Assembly: GCA_030263805.2 (NCBI GenBank)
Contig: CP136010.1
Location: forward strand, 806,001-870,000
DNA: 64,000 nucleotides
From: Pseudomonas sp. FeN3W
Lineage (GTDB): Bacteria > Pseudomonadota > Gammaproteobacteria > Pseudomonadales > Pseudomonadaceae
Reading direction: 5' to 3'
Below the pieces are notes generated by a model. That model searched no databases. It was not told the DNA's origin and saw nothing but the letters and a program-made list of their open reading frames with translations. Of this stretch, positions 8,798 through 17,518 are shown one piece after another; positions within the stretch are counted from its first letter, which is position 1, and each line of letters opens with the position of its first letter. A program made the translations under genes and the position numbers.

Positions 8798-9901
8798 TCA
8801 GAGACTACGTTCGATTCGACCGTCGGAGCGCGCCAGATAACCCGTGCCACATTCCCAGAGCAGCGCAGCGCGGTCCTCGGCACCAAGTGCGTCGAGCCCG
8901 CCACGCAGCACATAGGCGGTGAAACCGAGCTGCGTCAGCAGAAACACCGCGTTGGCGCTGCGCTTGCCACTTTCGCAATAGCAAAGGTAGGGCCGCTGTG
9001 GGTCCAGCAGACGGGTTTTCAGACGCAGCAGGTGCAGCGGCATGTGCAACGCCTGCATCGCATGGCCCTGCTCGTAATCATCGAGCAGGCGCACATCCAG
9101 CCACTGCGCACCACAGGCCAGCAGATCAGCCACGCCTTCGAGATCGACTTCGCCAACCACCGGTGCCTTGAGCAGTTCGAGAAAATCCGCTCGTGCCAGA
9201 CGGAGCGCCCGACCGTCCTCGACCATCGCGACACTGGCATTACGCGGTCGCTCCTCGAGCAGCGCCTCTTCGCCGAAACAGGCTCCCGGTTCCAGCTCGG
9301 CCAACAGCTGCTCGCCACCGTCGGCGGCCTTAAGAACCTGCGCGCAACCACTCTTGAGGAAATAGCAGCAATCACCTGCTTCCCCTTCACGTAGCAGGGT
9401 TTGCCCGGCGGATACCTCGATCTCCACGAGCCGGTTGAGCATGCTGCGAATATTTGCCGGTGGAACCTGGGCGAACAGCGGATTCTCCAGCAGGCGCTCC
9501 AGCCACTCGCCGTCCTCCCCCTCCATCGACAGCTGCAGCAGCACATCTTGAAGGGCCTGGCGCCAGGACAGCAACCGCTCCAGCTCAGCGCTGTCCACCA
9601 TCAACAGCTGACAGTCGTCCAGAGCCCGCGCCTCCCTCAGGCGGCCCGCAGCAAGGCTGTGCAGAGCAGCCGACGTGCCCGCCCCCAGCTGCGTTTGCTG
9701 CCCGTCGTGATCGGTCAACAGCAGGCTACCCGACATCAGGTAATGACGTTTCGAACCCTGCTCATCAACAAGGTCGAGCAACTGCCCAGCCGCAAGCGCG
9801 AGCGGCACTATCTGCACGCGAAGCTCCCACAACTGGCGTGGCGACAAGCCATTGAGCGGGACCAGACTACGTAGCTGATCGGGGTGCAGCGGTTTATTCA
9901 T
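8798..9901 (-). CDS. Cyclic-nucleotide-binding/rhodanese fusion protein
   Basis: This 367-residue cytoplasmic protein has three parts. Residues 1-120 look like a degenerate cNMP-binding beta-roll. Residues 135-245 are a clearer cNMP domain (SAGQTLLREGEAGDCCYFLKSG, then FGEEALLEERPRNASV). Residues 255-345 form a rhodanese domain with the active-site loop CESGKRSA, catalytic Cys309. No helix-turn-helix is seen, so it is not a Crp-type transcription factor. A sulfur- or redox-relay gated by a small ligand is possible but unproven. The PLP enzyme upstream ends 19 bp before its start. Confidence 0.85.
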   Translation of the reverse strand: MNKPLHPDQLRSLVPLNGLSPRQLWELRVQIVPLALAAGQLLDLVDEQGSKRHYLMSGSLLLTDHDGQQTQLGAGTSAALHSLAAGRLREARALDDCQLLMVDSAELERLLSWRQALQDVLLQLSMEGEDGEWLERLLENPLFAQVPPANIRSMLNRLVEIEVSAGQTLLREGEAGDCCYFLKSGCAQVLKAADGGEQLLAELEPGACFGEEALLEERPRNASVAMVEDGRALRLARADFLELLKAPVVGEVDLEGVADLLACGAQWLDVRLLDDYEQGHAMQALHMPLHLLRLKTRLLDPQRPYLCYCESGKRSANAVFLLTQLGFTAYVLRGGLDALGAEDRAALLWECGTGYLARSDGRIERSL

Positions 9902-9919
9902 CCGAGAAAATCCAAACGT

Positions 9920-10870
9920 CTATTCGTCCATCAGCTTCTGCAGCTGGCCCTGAGCAGCACGGCGCCCTTGCAGCCCACCGGTATGGACGAATATCAGCCG
10001 CGTGCCGGCGGAAAAATGACCGTGTTCGACATAAAGGCGCAATGCCATCATGGTCTTTGCAGTGTATATCGGATCAAGCGGCACGCCAGCCTCGCGCTCG
10101 GTATTGAGGATGAACTGCGCCAACTCCCTGTCAAAGCGACCAAATCCGCCGCGACTGGCATCCAGCAGCTCATAGCCGGTATCGGGTACGCCGGCCTGTG
10201 CGAGCAAGTTGGCCACACCGGCGTCGACGGCATGGGAAGGCGGCCCAGCCAGCGCGCCGAACACCGGACGCCTACCTGCCTCGCCGATGACCAGGCCCGC
10301 CAGCGTCGTCCCAGTGCCAGCGGCCAGCCAGAGTGCGTCGTAGTCATCCCAGCCAAGCGACGCGAGCGCCGACGCCACTCTCGGAACGAGTTCGGCGCAC
10401 CCCAGAGCACCGGGCAAACCACCGCCGCCTTCAGGGATGCAGTAGAAACCTGGATATCGAGTTCGCCATGGCGTCCAGAAGGCTGGCTGATTGCGCTCCC
10501 GGTAGCCGGCATAGCCGAGCCAATGCAGTTGCATGCCCCAGGCACGTAGATCGGCGACCGTTGGTGTTAGCTGTTCGTGGCCGCGCAGCAGGCCGACAGT
10601 TGCCAGGCCGAGTCGACAGCCGGCTGCAGCCAGTGCATGCAGATGATTGGAGTGCGGGCCGCCAAGACTGATCAGCCCCGGTGCAGCGACAGAACGCGCC
10701 GCATCGAGGTGCTTTACCAGCTTGAACCACTTGTTGCCGGACAGCTCGGGATCCAGCAGATCGAGCCGCAGCACCGCAACCTCGACCCCGCTGCGAGCAA
10801 GCCAGTCCAATGACAACGGCTGCAGGATCAGCGGAGCATCGAAGCCGAGATCGGATTGAATGGAGGACAA
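9920..10870 (-). CDS. PLP-dependent D-cysteine desulfhydrase / ACC deaminase-like enzyme
   Basis: A fold-type II PLP enzyme of about 316 residues. The PLP lysine lies in LSGNKWFKLVKHL, and the phosphate/substrate loop is SLGGPHSNHLHALAAAG. The family members degrade D-cysteine or ACC; typical ACC deaminase residues are not certain here, so desulfhydrase-like is safer. The frame is open to an ATG at 10984, but that would overlap the upstream gene by 109 bp. A TTG at 10870, just 5 bp past the upstream stop, gives the usual N terminus and is preferred. It sits between a coiled-coil protein and a rhodanese fusion, so a sulfur-linked role is plausible. Confidence 0.8.
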   Translation of the reverse strand: MSSIQSDLGFDAPLILQPLSLDWLARSGVEVAVLRLDLLDPELSGNKWFKLVKHLDAARSVAAPGLISLGGPHSNHLHALAAAGCRLGLATVGLLRGHEQLTPTVADLRAWGMQLHWLGYAGYRERNQPAFWTPWRTRYPGFYCIPEGGGGLPGALGCAELVPRVASALASLGWDDYDALWLAAGTGTTLAGLVIGEAGRRPVFGALAGPPSHAVDAGVANLLAQAGVPDTGYELLDASRGGFGRFDRELAQFILNTEREAGVPLDPIYTAKTMMALRLYVEHGHFSAGTRLIFVHTGGLQGRRAAQGQLQKLMDE

Positions 10871-10875
10871 CCCGC

Positions 10876-12234
10876 TCAGCTGCCGGTGCGCTGCCGGTCT
10901 TCCTTGCGGTGCCGGGCGCAGCAGTTGGATTCGCCGATCACGAAACGACTCGGCGCATCGATCTTGTCCAGAGGCATCGCGCAACGCTCACCACTGGAGA
11001 GCGTCGCGACGCAGGCCGGCTTCTGGTAATGCTCCAGCCACTGTCGGTATTGCTCCTCGGAGACAAAGCATTTGGCAGCGGCATAAGCCAGAGGGTTCGC
11101 GCGGTAGCGGGCCAGATCCTGCAACGCGATGGTCAGATGCCCGGCACCCGGGTGATAGGCCATGAACACAACCCCCTGGCGAGACAGTTCCTCCAGCACC
11201 CGGTCACCACTGTGGCGCAGCGTTTCGCACTCGGTCTTCAGCCGCTGGATTTCCTCTTCCAACTGCGCATCCAGCTCGTTGCGGTAGGCCAGCTCGACAT
11301 CGCGGATCGCCACCTGCTCCTTGTACTCCGCAATCGCCGCCGCGATACGGGCCTGGGCTTCATGCTCGAACTGTTCCCGGGCGGCGCCGATCTCGACCCG
11401 ACCGCTGACCTCAAGCGTACGCAGCTGCTTGCTCATTTCCTCGCGCGCTTTCTGGAAACTCTCGCCCTGAGCGGTCATCTGCGCATGCAGGCTAGCGTTT
11501 AGCTCGGTCTGCTGTTGCAGTTGCTGCTGCAGCGTGCGGATCTCCTCCTGCAGCGCCTTGCGTTCCTTCTCCGCGGCAGTTGTGAGCTTGAGGACGTCCT
11601 CTTCGCGCAGACGCTCGAGGTTGGTGATGCGTTGGCGCTGTTGCTTGATCAGCAGCGCAGCCTTCTGCCGCTGCTCACGCTCATGGCTTTCGGAGCGTTT
11701 CGCGGCTGCGTCCTTGCCGGCCTCGGCTGCATACCAGGTGTCTTCGGCGACCATCTGCAGACGTTCCGCAGGTACAGCCTGAGGCGTCTCCTCTTCGACC
11801 AGCAGGCCGAGCTGGTTGCGCTTGATGGTCTCGCGCAACACAACCAGATCGTTGCGTTCGGGACCGAACTTGGGGTCCCACATGTGCATCTGGTGCCAGG
11901 AAACCGGGCACTGACTGCGGCAGGCCAGGCGAATCGGCCCGGCCCCCATGTCCGGACCACGCCCGGTACGCTCGGCCAACTGACGCAGAGGAATGTTCCA
12001 ACCGGCGTCGGCAGAGCCGTCGTCATTGAAGTCGAGGCAGAAAAATACCGCGGCACGCACCTGCAGCCGCGGATTGATCATTACGTAGACGGCATGCATC
12101 TGGAGGTCTGCGAATTCGGGTAGCGCGACCACCCCATCCAGCACCGCTTCGAATTCGGGATACAGCATTTCCTTGCAGATGGAGCCCTCATTGAAAAACA
12201 GGACGGCTTCGACCATCTGCGGTTTGTTCTGCAT
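10876..12234 (-). CDS. Coiled-coil protein with Cys/His-rich flanks, function unknown
   Basis: This 452-residue protein has three zones. Residues 1-150 are globular and include a Cys/His cluster (CRSQCPVSWHQMHMWDPKF). Residues about 165-360 are a long Gln/Glu/Arg-rich coiled coil, for example EIRTLQQQLQQQTELNASLH. The C-terminal zone (about 365-452) is globular again and ends with a second Cys/His cluster (CVATLSSGERC and NCCARHRKED), which could bind zinc. Similar proteins in pseudomonads are sometimes labelled ParA-like, but I see no Walker motif, so I would not use that name. No signal peptide or membrane segment is seen. Confidence 0.75.
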   Translation of the reverse strand: MQNKPQMVEAVLFFNEGSICKEMLYPEFEAVLDGVVALPEFADLQMHAVYVMINPRLQVRAAVFFCLDFNDDGSADAGWNIPLRQLAERTGRGPDMGAGPIRLACRSQCPVSWHQMHMWDPKFGPERNDLVVLRETIKRNQLGLLVEEETPQAVPAERLQMVAEDTWYAAEAGKDAAAKRSESHEREQRQKAALLIKQQRQRITNLERLREEDVLKLTTAAEKERKALQEEIRTLQQQLQQQTELNASLHAQMTAQGESFQKAREEMSKQLRTLEVSGRVEIGAAREQFEHEAQARIAAAIAEYKEQVAIRDVELAYRNELDAQLEEEIQRLKTECETLRHSGDRVLEELSRQGVVFMAYHPGAGHLTIALQDLARYRANPLAYAAAKCFVSEEQYRQWLEHYQKPACVATLSSGERCAMPLDKIDAPSRFVIGESNCCARHRKEDRQRTGS

Positions 12235-12430
12235 GCTCGATTTCCTTTATCGCCCGCAACTGCGAGCCAGCGATTAGCGAAACGAGTGGCCATCCGATGC
12301 CGTCGTCCCGTCGGTGCCGCAAGTTTAGGGGAAATGTTCGCGCAGGCAATGTGACTGGGTTGGCAGGGAGTCGCCGCATCGGGCGCCGTTCGAGCAGGCG
12401 CCCAGCGGATTTGCGATGAGCTTAGCTAAA

Positions 12431-12853
12431 TCACTTGCCGCTGTAGGCAGCGAGACGTCGCTTCATCTCGTCACCCAAGGCCTGCAAGCCGCTCATGGGC
12501 CGGATCATGACCTCGAATTCGACAATTTTCCCCTCGCCATCGAAGCGGATCATGTCGATGCCCTTGAGCTCACGATCGCCCACCCGGGCGCTGAACTCGA
12601 GGACCACATCCATGCCCTGGGCGCTGGCCAGTTCACGGTGATAGCGGAAATCCTCGAAAACCTGCAGCACGGTGTTGAGGATCAGGTTCATCGCCGCTGC
12701 CCCCTCGTACGGTTTGTGCGCCATCGGCGAGCGAAACACCGCCTGCGGATGCAGCAGCTCCGGCAGCCGGCTCAGGTCTCGCTCAGCGATCATTCGGTGC
12801 CAGGCCTGCAGACTGTTGGCAGCCCCCGGTTGCAGCGCGATTGCAGTGTCCAT
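12431..12853 (-). CDS. NTF2-like / SnoaL-like small protein
   Basis: This 140-residue protein has the alpha+beta cone pattern of nuclear transport factor 2-like proteins. An N-terminal helix pair (LQAWHRMIAERDLSRLPELLHP) is followed by AVFRSPMAHKPYEGAAAMNLIL and strands with MDVVLEFSARVGDRELKGIDMIRFD. Members are ligand-binding or isomerase-like enzymes; the actual substrate is not evident. It is a single gene between the coiled-coil protein and fadH, with gaps of about 115-195 bp on either side. Confidence 0.75.
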   Translation of the reverse strand: MDTAIALQPGAANSLQAWHRMIAERDLSRLPELLHPQAVFRSPMAHKPYEGAAAMNLILNTVLQVFEDFRYHRELASAQGMDVVLEFSARVGDRELKGIDMIRFDGEGKIVEFEVMIRPMSGLQALGDEMKRRLAAYSGK

Positions 12854-12968
12854 GCGTGATCCTCTTTGCGGATGTATCGATGACCCAGGGTCTGTTCCCG
12901 TTTCGTACGCGGCCGCGCCGGAGCCATTTGGCGCAACAACGCGGTTTGCGACGAAGCGGAAACAGACC

Positions 12969-14999
12969 TTAGAGCGCCGCAGCCAAGCGACAGCCCTGAT
13001 TTATCGCGCGCTTGGCGTCCAGTTCGGCGGCGACGTCGGCGCCACCGATCAGGTGCACCCGAGCGCCAGCGGCTTCAAGACCTTCCTGCAGCTCACGCAA
13101 CGGCTCCTGCCCCGCGCAGAGAATCACCGTATCCACCGGCAGTACCTGCGGCTCGCCTTCGCCCACGCGGATGTGCAGGCCGGCGTCATCGATCTGCAGG
13201 TACTCCACCGAATTGAGCATCTGCACATGCTTGTTCTTCAGGCCGGTGCGGTGGATCCAGCCAGTGGTCTTGCCCAGACCGTTACCCACCTTGGACTTCT
13301 TGCGCTGCAGCAGATAGACCTGACGCTTCGGCGCATGCGGAGCCGGCTGAATGCCGGCGATACCGCCGCGCACCGACAGCCCGAGATCGATGCCCCACTC
13401 TTTCCAGAAGGCCTCACGATCCAGACTGGTGGATTCGCCGTCATGGGTGATGTATTCCGACACGTCGAAGCCGATGCCGCCTGCGCCGATCACCGCGACA
13501 CGCTGGCCGACCGGCTTGCGCTCCAGAATCGCATCCAGGTAACCGATCACCTTCGGATGGTCGATCCCGGGAATTGCCGGCACGCGCGGCGCGATCCCGG
13601 TCGCCAGGATGATTTCATCGAAGCCACCGGCCAGCAGCGTTTCCACCGTCGCGCGGGTATTCAGGCAAACCTCGACACCAATTTCTTCGAGGCGGTTCTG
13701 GAAGTAGCGCAGGGTTTCGTAGAACTCCTCCTTGCCCGGCACCCGCTTGGCAACGTTGAACTGCCCGCCGATTTCAGCGGACGCATCAAACAGCGTCACC
13801 TCATGACCGCGCTCGCCCGCGATGGTCGCAGCGGCGAGCCCCGCAGGCCCGGCACCGACGACGGCGATCTTCTTCACCGCGGTAGTGGGGATGTAGTTCA
13901 GTTCGGTTTCGTAGCAGGCACGCGGATTGACCAGGCAGGTGGTCAGCTTGCCGCTGAAGGTGTGGTCCAGACAGGCCTGGTTGCAGCCGATGCAGGTGTT
14001 GATGCGCTCGCTGTGACCGGCGGCGGCCTTGTTGACGAATTCCGGATCGGCGAGGAACGGCCGCGCCATGGAGACCATGTCCGCATCGCCTTCGGCCAGC
14101 ACCTGTTCGGCGACCTCCGGGGTATTGATCCGGTTGGTGGTGATCAGCGGAACGCTCACCTCGCCACGCAGCTTCGCGGTCACCTTGGTGAACGCGGCGC
14201 GTGGCACCTTGGTGGCGATGGTCGGAATCCGCGCCTCGTGCCAACCGATGCCGGTATTGATCAGCGTGGCCCCCGCCTGCTCGATGGCCTTGGCCAGCTG
14301 CACCACCTCTTCCCAGACACTGCCGCCTTCGATGAGGTCGAGCATCGACAGGCGATAGATGATGATGAAGTCGCTGCCCACCGCTTCGCGCACGCGGCGC
14401 ACGATCTCCACCGGCAGGCGCATGCGATTCTCGTAGCTGCCTCCCCAGCGATCGGTGCGGTGGTTGGTGTGCGCCACCAGGAACTGGTTGATGAAGTAGC
14501 CTTCCGAACCCATGATCTCGACGCCGTCATAACCGGCTTGCTGGGCCAGGCTTGCGCAGTTGACGAAGTCGCGGATCTGCTTCTCGATGCCCTCCTCGTC
14601 CAGTTCGCGCGGGGTGAACGGATTGATCGGCGCCTGGATAGCGCTCGGCGCCACCAGCTGCGGGCTGTAGGCGTAACGCCCGGCATGCAGGATCTGCATG
14701 CAGATCTTGCCGCCAGCTTCGTGAACCGCCTGGGTAACGATCTTGTGCTCTTCGGCCTCCTCCGGCGTGGACAACTTGGCCGCCCCGGCGCGTACCGAGC
14801 CTTCCTCATTGGGGCCGACGCCACCGGTGACGATCAGGCCGACACCACCGCGAGCGCGCTCAGCGAAGAATGCCGCCATCCGCTCGAAGCCGTTGGGCAT
14901 TTCCTCCAGGCCCGTGTGCATGGATCCCATCAGGGTACGGTTGCGCAAGGTGGTAAAGCCCAGATCGAGCGGAGCCAGCAGTTTCGGGAAAGCGGTCAT
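12969..14999 (-). CDS. fadH: NADPH-dependent 2,4-dienoyl-CoA reductase
   Basis: A 676-residue iron-sulfur flavoenzyme that removes 2,4-double bonds during beta-oxidation of unsaturated fatty acids. The N-terminal Old-Yellow-Enzyme barrel (FPKLLAPLDLGFTTLRNR) is followed by the 4Fe-4S cysteine motif (CIGCNQAC, then CLVNPRAC) and a C-terminal FAD/NAD(P) part with VVGAGPAGLAAATIAGERG and VIGAGGIGFDVSEYI. I start at the ATG at 14999; 28 further open codons upstream have no family similarity. Length matches the E. coli enzyme. Related oxidoreductases share this architecture, so substrate range is not certain. Confidence 0.92.
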   Translation of the reverse strand: MTAFPKLLAPLDLGFTTLRNRTLMGSMHTGLEEMPNGFERMAAFFAERARGGVGLIVTGGVGPNEEGSVRAGAAKLSTPEEAEEHKIVTQAVHEAGGKICMQILHAGRYAYSPQLVAPSAIQAPINPFTPRELDEEGIEKQIRDFVNCASLAQQAGYDGVEIMGSEGYFINQFLVAHTNHRTDRWGGSYENRMRLPVEIVRRVREAVGSDFIIIYRLSMLDLIEGGSVWEEVVQLAKAIEQAGATLINTGIGWHEARIPTIATKVPRAAFTKVTAKLRGEVSVPLITTNRINTPEVAEQVLAEGDADMVSMARPFLADPEFVNKAAAGHSERINTCIGCNQACLDHTFSGKLTTCLVNPRACYETELNYIPTTAVKKIAVVGAGPAGLAAATIAGERGHEVTLFDASAEIGGQFNVAKRVPGKEEFYETLRYFQNRLEEIGVEVCLNTRATVETLLAGGFDEIILATGIAPRVPAIPGIDHPKVIGYLDAILERKPVGQRVAVIGAGGIGFDVSEYITHDGESTSLDREAFWKEWGIDLGLSVRGGIAGIQPAPHAPKRQVYLLQRKKSKVGNGLGKTTGWIHRTGLKNKHVQMLNSVEYLQIDDAGLHIRVGEGEPQVLPVDTVILCAGQEPLRELQEGLEAAGARVHLIGGADVAAELDAKRAINQGCRLAAAL

Positions 15000-15088
15000 C
15001 GAAGCATCCTCATCATGACGAGTGCCGAGCCTCATGGGGCTACGGTCGGTATGCAGCGACGATAAACAGCGAAGGTGCTGCACTCAAT

Positions 15089-15113
15089 GATCCAAAGTGA
15101 CAACTTTTTGATC
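15089..15113. promoter_or_regulatory. Candidate operator between fadH and the nitrilase gene
   Basis: A near-palindrome, GATCCAAAGT/ACTTTTTGATC with a 4-base centre, lies in the 187-bp divergent gap. Its position suits control of either gene, for example by the AraC-type regulator encoded downstream. No known consensus was matched. Confidence 0.4.
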
Positions 15114-15186
15114 CTTCTGCGCAAAAAGCTTGGCAACAGGCGCCGCGTTACCTACGCTGACGCAATCCCTCACTGCCCTGCCTCAC

Positions 15187-16200
15187 ATGCGCACCTCAAT
15201 CAATATCGTGCTGCTGCTCGTCCTCGCCGCAGCCTCATTTGCCGTCTACCTCGACTGGACGCAAGACCGTCGTAGCGGCCCACTGCTGTCCGATCTGCGT
15301 ACGCTACCCATCGAGGACCACGGGCAGGCCGGAAGCGCAGGCAACCTGCTGGGCATCGAGACGCGGCTGCAGCCAGCCGACTACCAGAGCCGCGAGCGGC
15401 TGCAACTCAAGTTTCGCACCTACCTCAAGCAGGCGGCCGAAGCCGGAATGCTCAGCGAGCGAACCGTCGTGGTGCTCCCCGAACACGTTGGCACTGGCCT
15501 GTTCGCCCTGGGCGAGAAGCCGGAAGTGCAGCAGGCCCGCACCCTGCGCGATGCGATGCAGTGGATGGCGCTCAGCAATCCCGGCAGCTATCTGCGCGCA
15601 CTGCCGGATAATCAGGGCGACGATCGGCGTACCGGTGCGGTGTTGCGACTCAAGGCCCGACAGATGGCAGAGGAATACCAGAACGTCTTCGGCGGCCTCG
15701 CCAGAGAGTTCGGCGTTACCTTGGTGGCTGGCTCGATCGTGCTGCCGGAGCCCTATCTGGAGAACGATCAACTGATGATCGGCGATGGCCCGCTGCGCCA
15801 GGTAAGCCTGACCTTTGACGGTCGCGGCAAGCCCCTCGGAACGCTGCAGTACAAGCAGGCGTTGAGCCGTTACGAACGCCGCTTCAGCGTTGCCCCCATC
15901 CCCGAGCGTCGACGGCTGATTGAAACACCGGCGGGCTCGCTGGCAGTGCTGCTGGGCTGCGATGCCTACCTCGAGCAACCGCCTGCCGAAGCGAAACTGC
16001 TGGCTGTACCCGGCGCGCTGGCAGATCCGCATGCGAGCTGTGGCAGTACACATTCCGACGCGCTCAGCGCAAGACCGCACATGGCCGTGCGTACCCTCGC
16101 CTTGCCCTGGAATCTGCTCGGCTCGCCGCGCCGCCCGGCGCCCCCGGGCCACGGCGTCCCGGTCCAGGTACGCAATCAATGGCTCGGCAGCACCCCATGA
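15187..16200 (+). CDS. Carbon-nitrogen hydrolase (nitrilase superfamily), membrane-anchored
   Basis: This 338-residue protein starts with a hydrophobic segment (SINIVLLLVLAAASFAVYL) that acts as a signal anchor. The catalytic domain shows a plausible nitrilase Glu-Lys-Cys triad: Glu in VVVLPEHVGTGLF, Lys in GTLQYKQALSRYE and Cys in VLLGCDAYLEQP. The substrate is not identifiable. I start at the ATG at 15187 because it precedes the hydrophobic segment directly. The stop overlaps the start of the AraC-type regulator (ATGA), so the two genes are coupled and the regulator may control this enzyme. Confidence 0.78.
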   Translation: MRTSINIVLLLVLAAASFAVYLDWTQDRRSGPLLSDLRTLPIEDHGQAGSAGNLLGIETRLQPADYQSRERLQLKFRTYLKQAAEAGMLSERTVVVLPEHVGTGLFALGEKPEVQQARTLRDAMQWMALSNPGSYLRALPDNQGDDRRTGAVLRLKARQMAEEYQNVFGGLAREFGVTLVAGSIVLPEPYLENDQLMIGDGPLRQVSLTFDGRGKPLGTLQYKQALSRYERRFSVAPIPERRRLIETPAGSLAVLLGCDAYLEQPPAEAKLLAVPGALADPHASCGSTHSDALSARPHMAVRTLALPWNLLGSPRRPAPPGHGVPVQVRNQWLGSTP

Positions 16201-17234
16201 ATGCGCAACGGGTGCGCCTGGGCGATCTGTCGGTCGGTTTTCTGCACAGCCTCAACGATGCGTTGCAGCTGTACGGCCATGACCCTCAGCCGCTTTTGCT
16301 GGCCTACGGACTGGATGGCGAGCGGCTCGCTGAGCCGCATGCCCGCCTCTCGATCCCCCGTTACATGCGGCTCGGGCATTCGGCCATCCAGCTGGCTGGC
16401 GATCCAGCTCTGGGCCTGGAGATGGGCCGCCTGCGCAAGCCCGGGCACCTCGGCCTCGCCGGGCTGACCGCCGCTCAGGCGCCCACCGTGCGCGAAGCGG
16501 CAAGGGCACTGATCCGCTACGAGGCGCTGTACGCATCCAACTACCGCGGCAGTTCGAGTTTTCACGAAGATGCGTCAGGCGCCTGGCTGCGCTTCTATTC
16601 CATCAGTCCTTACAACGCCTACAACCGCTTCGTCGTCGATACCGTGCTCGCCAGCTGGATCTCGCAGCTCAGCCGCTTGAGCGGTCAGCCGCTGGTGCCG
16701 ATGGCGATCCACATCGAGTTCGAAGCCCCTGACTATGCCTCGCGCTACGACGAGCAGTTCGGCCGGCCGGTAATCTTCAGCGCCGAAGCGAATCAGCTGC
16801 AGCTGGATCAGCGCAGCCTGGCGTTGCGCAACCCGGATCATTGCCCCGGCACCTGGCGGCATCTGCTGGAGCTGTGTGAAGCCGAACTGGAACGGCGCAC
16901 CCGCACCCGCAGTCTGCGCGAGCGGGTCGCACAGATTCTCGGGCCGATGCTCAAGGGCCAGGAGCCAGACCTGCAACAGATCGCTGCACGTCTGCAAATG
17001 CCGGCCTGGACACTGCGACGCAAGCTGGCCGAGGAAGACAGCAGCTATCGCGCGATCCTCAACGACACCCGCCGCGACCTGGCGATGGCCTACATTCGCG
17101 ACACCGAATCCGCTTTCGGCGAGATCGCCTGGCTGCTTGGTTTTTCCTCAGCCGAAGCGTTTCAGCGTGCCTTCAAGCGCTGGAGCGGGCAGACGCCGGG
17201 AGACTATCGCCGGGCGCAGCGGCGCGGCGCGTGA
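16197..17234 (+). CDS. AraC-family transcriptional regulator
   Basis: A 345-residue regulator with an N-terminal ligand-sensing region of the Arabinose_bd/OruR type (residues about 20-200) and a C-terminal double helix-turn-helix. The DNA-binding part shows LQQIAARLQMPAWTLRRKLAEE and the conserved second HTH FGEIAWLLGFSSAEAFQRAFKRWSG followed by TPGDYR. I start at the ATG overlapping the nitrilase stop at 16197-16200; a methionine six codons upstream is possible. Coupling to the nitrilase gene suggests it senses a substrate of that enzyme or of fatty-acid metabolism (fadH is divergent). Confidence 0.9.
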   Translation: MNAQRVRLGDLSVGFLHSLNDALQLYGHDPQPLLLAYGLDGERLAEPHARLSIPRYMRLGHSAIQLAGDPALGLEMGRLRKPGHLGLAGLTAAQAPTVREAARALIRYEALYASNYRGSSSFHEDASGAWLRFYSISPYNAYNRFVVDTVLASWISQLSRLSGQPLVPMAIHIEFEAPDYASRYDEQFGRPVIFSAEANQLQLDQRSLALRNPDHCPGTWRHLLELCEAELERRTRTRSLRERVAQILGPMLKGQEPDLQQIAARLQMPAWTLRRKLAEEDSSYRAILNDTRRDLAMAYIRDTESAFGEIAWLLGFSSAEAFQRAFKRWSGQTPGDYRRAQRRGA

Positions 17235-17256
17235 ACGGCGCATACGCGAGCGGCGC

Positions 17257-17343
17257 TCAGAGTTCGACCGCATCCTCGGCACAGTCCGGGTGATCCTGCT
17301 CAGCGGCATGCCATTCCAGTAGCTCGTCCTGGTAGTCGTCCAT
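17257..17343 (-). CDS. Very small acidic protein (28 aa), candidate
   Basis: A minus-strand ORF beginning ATG at 17343 encodes a 28-residue acidic peptide (starts MDDYQDELLEW, ends CAEDAVEL). It has a strong Shine-Dalgarno, GAGGA about 9 bases before the ATG. It lies alone between the AraC regulator and the bd-oxidase operon. The acidic composition and the good ribosome-binding site support a real gene, but I do not recognise a family. Confidence 0.5.
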   Translation of the reverse strand: MDDYQDELLEWHAAEQDHPDCAEDAVEL

Positions 17344-17492
17344 CGCTAGATTCCTCAATTGTCGGCGGTTGCCCAAGGCCTGATGCCTGTCTGTGCATCA
17401 AGGTTCATGCCAGCAGGCTACAACCGGCAAATGAAGGAATCGTGACGTGCTTCGAGTCCCGCCCGCGGCCAGATCACGGGGCACGCGCGAGT

Positions 17493-17517
17493 GGCACGCC
17501 CCAAACCGGGGCGCGCC
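17493..17517 (-). terminator. GC-rich hairpin after the bd-oxidase operon
   Basis: A 10-bp stem (GGCGCGCCCC/GGGGCGTGCC on the minus strand, one G-U pair) with a 5-base loop starts 2 bp after the stop of the small oxidase subunit. No U-tract follows, so it may stabilise the mRNA or need Rho to terminate. Confidence 0.5.
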
Positions 17518-17518
17518 T

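Noticed and set aside
12672..15065. 797-codon plus-strand open frame
   Set aside because: It is antisense to fadH and the NTF2-like gene, and its composition is that of a reverse-frame shadow.
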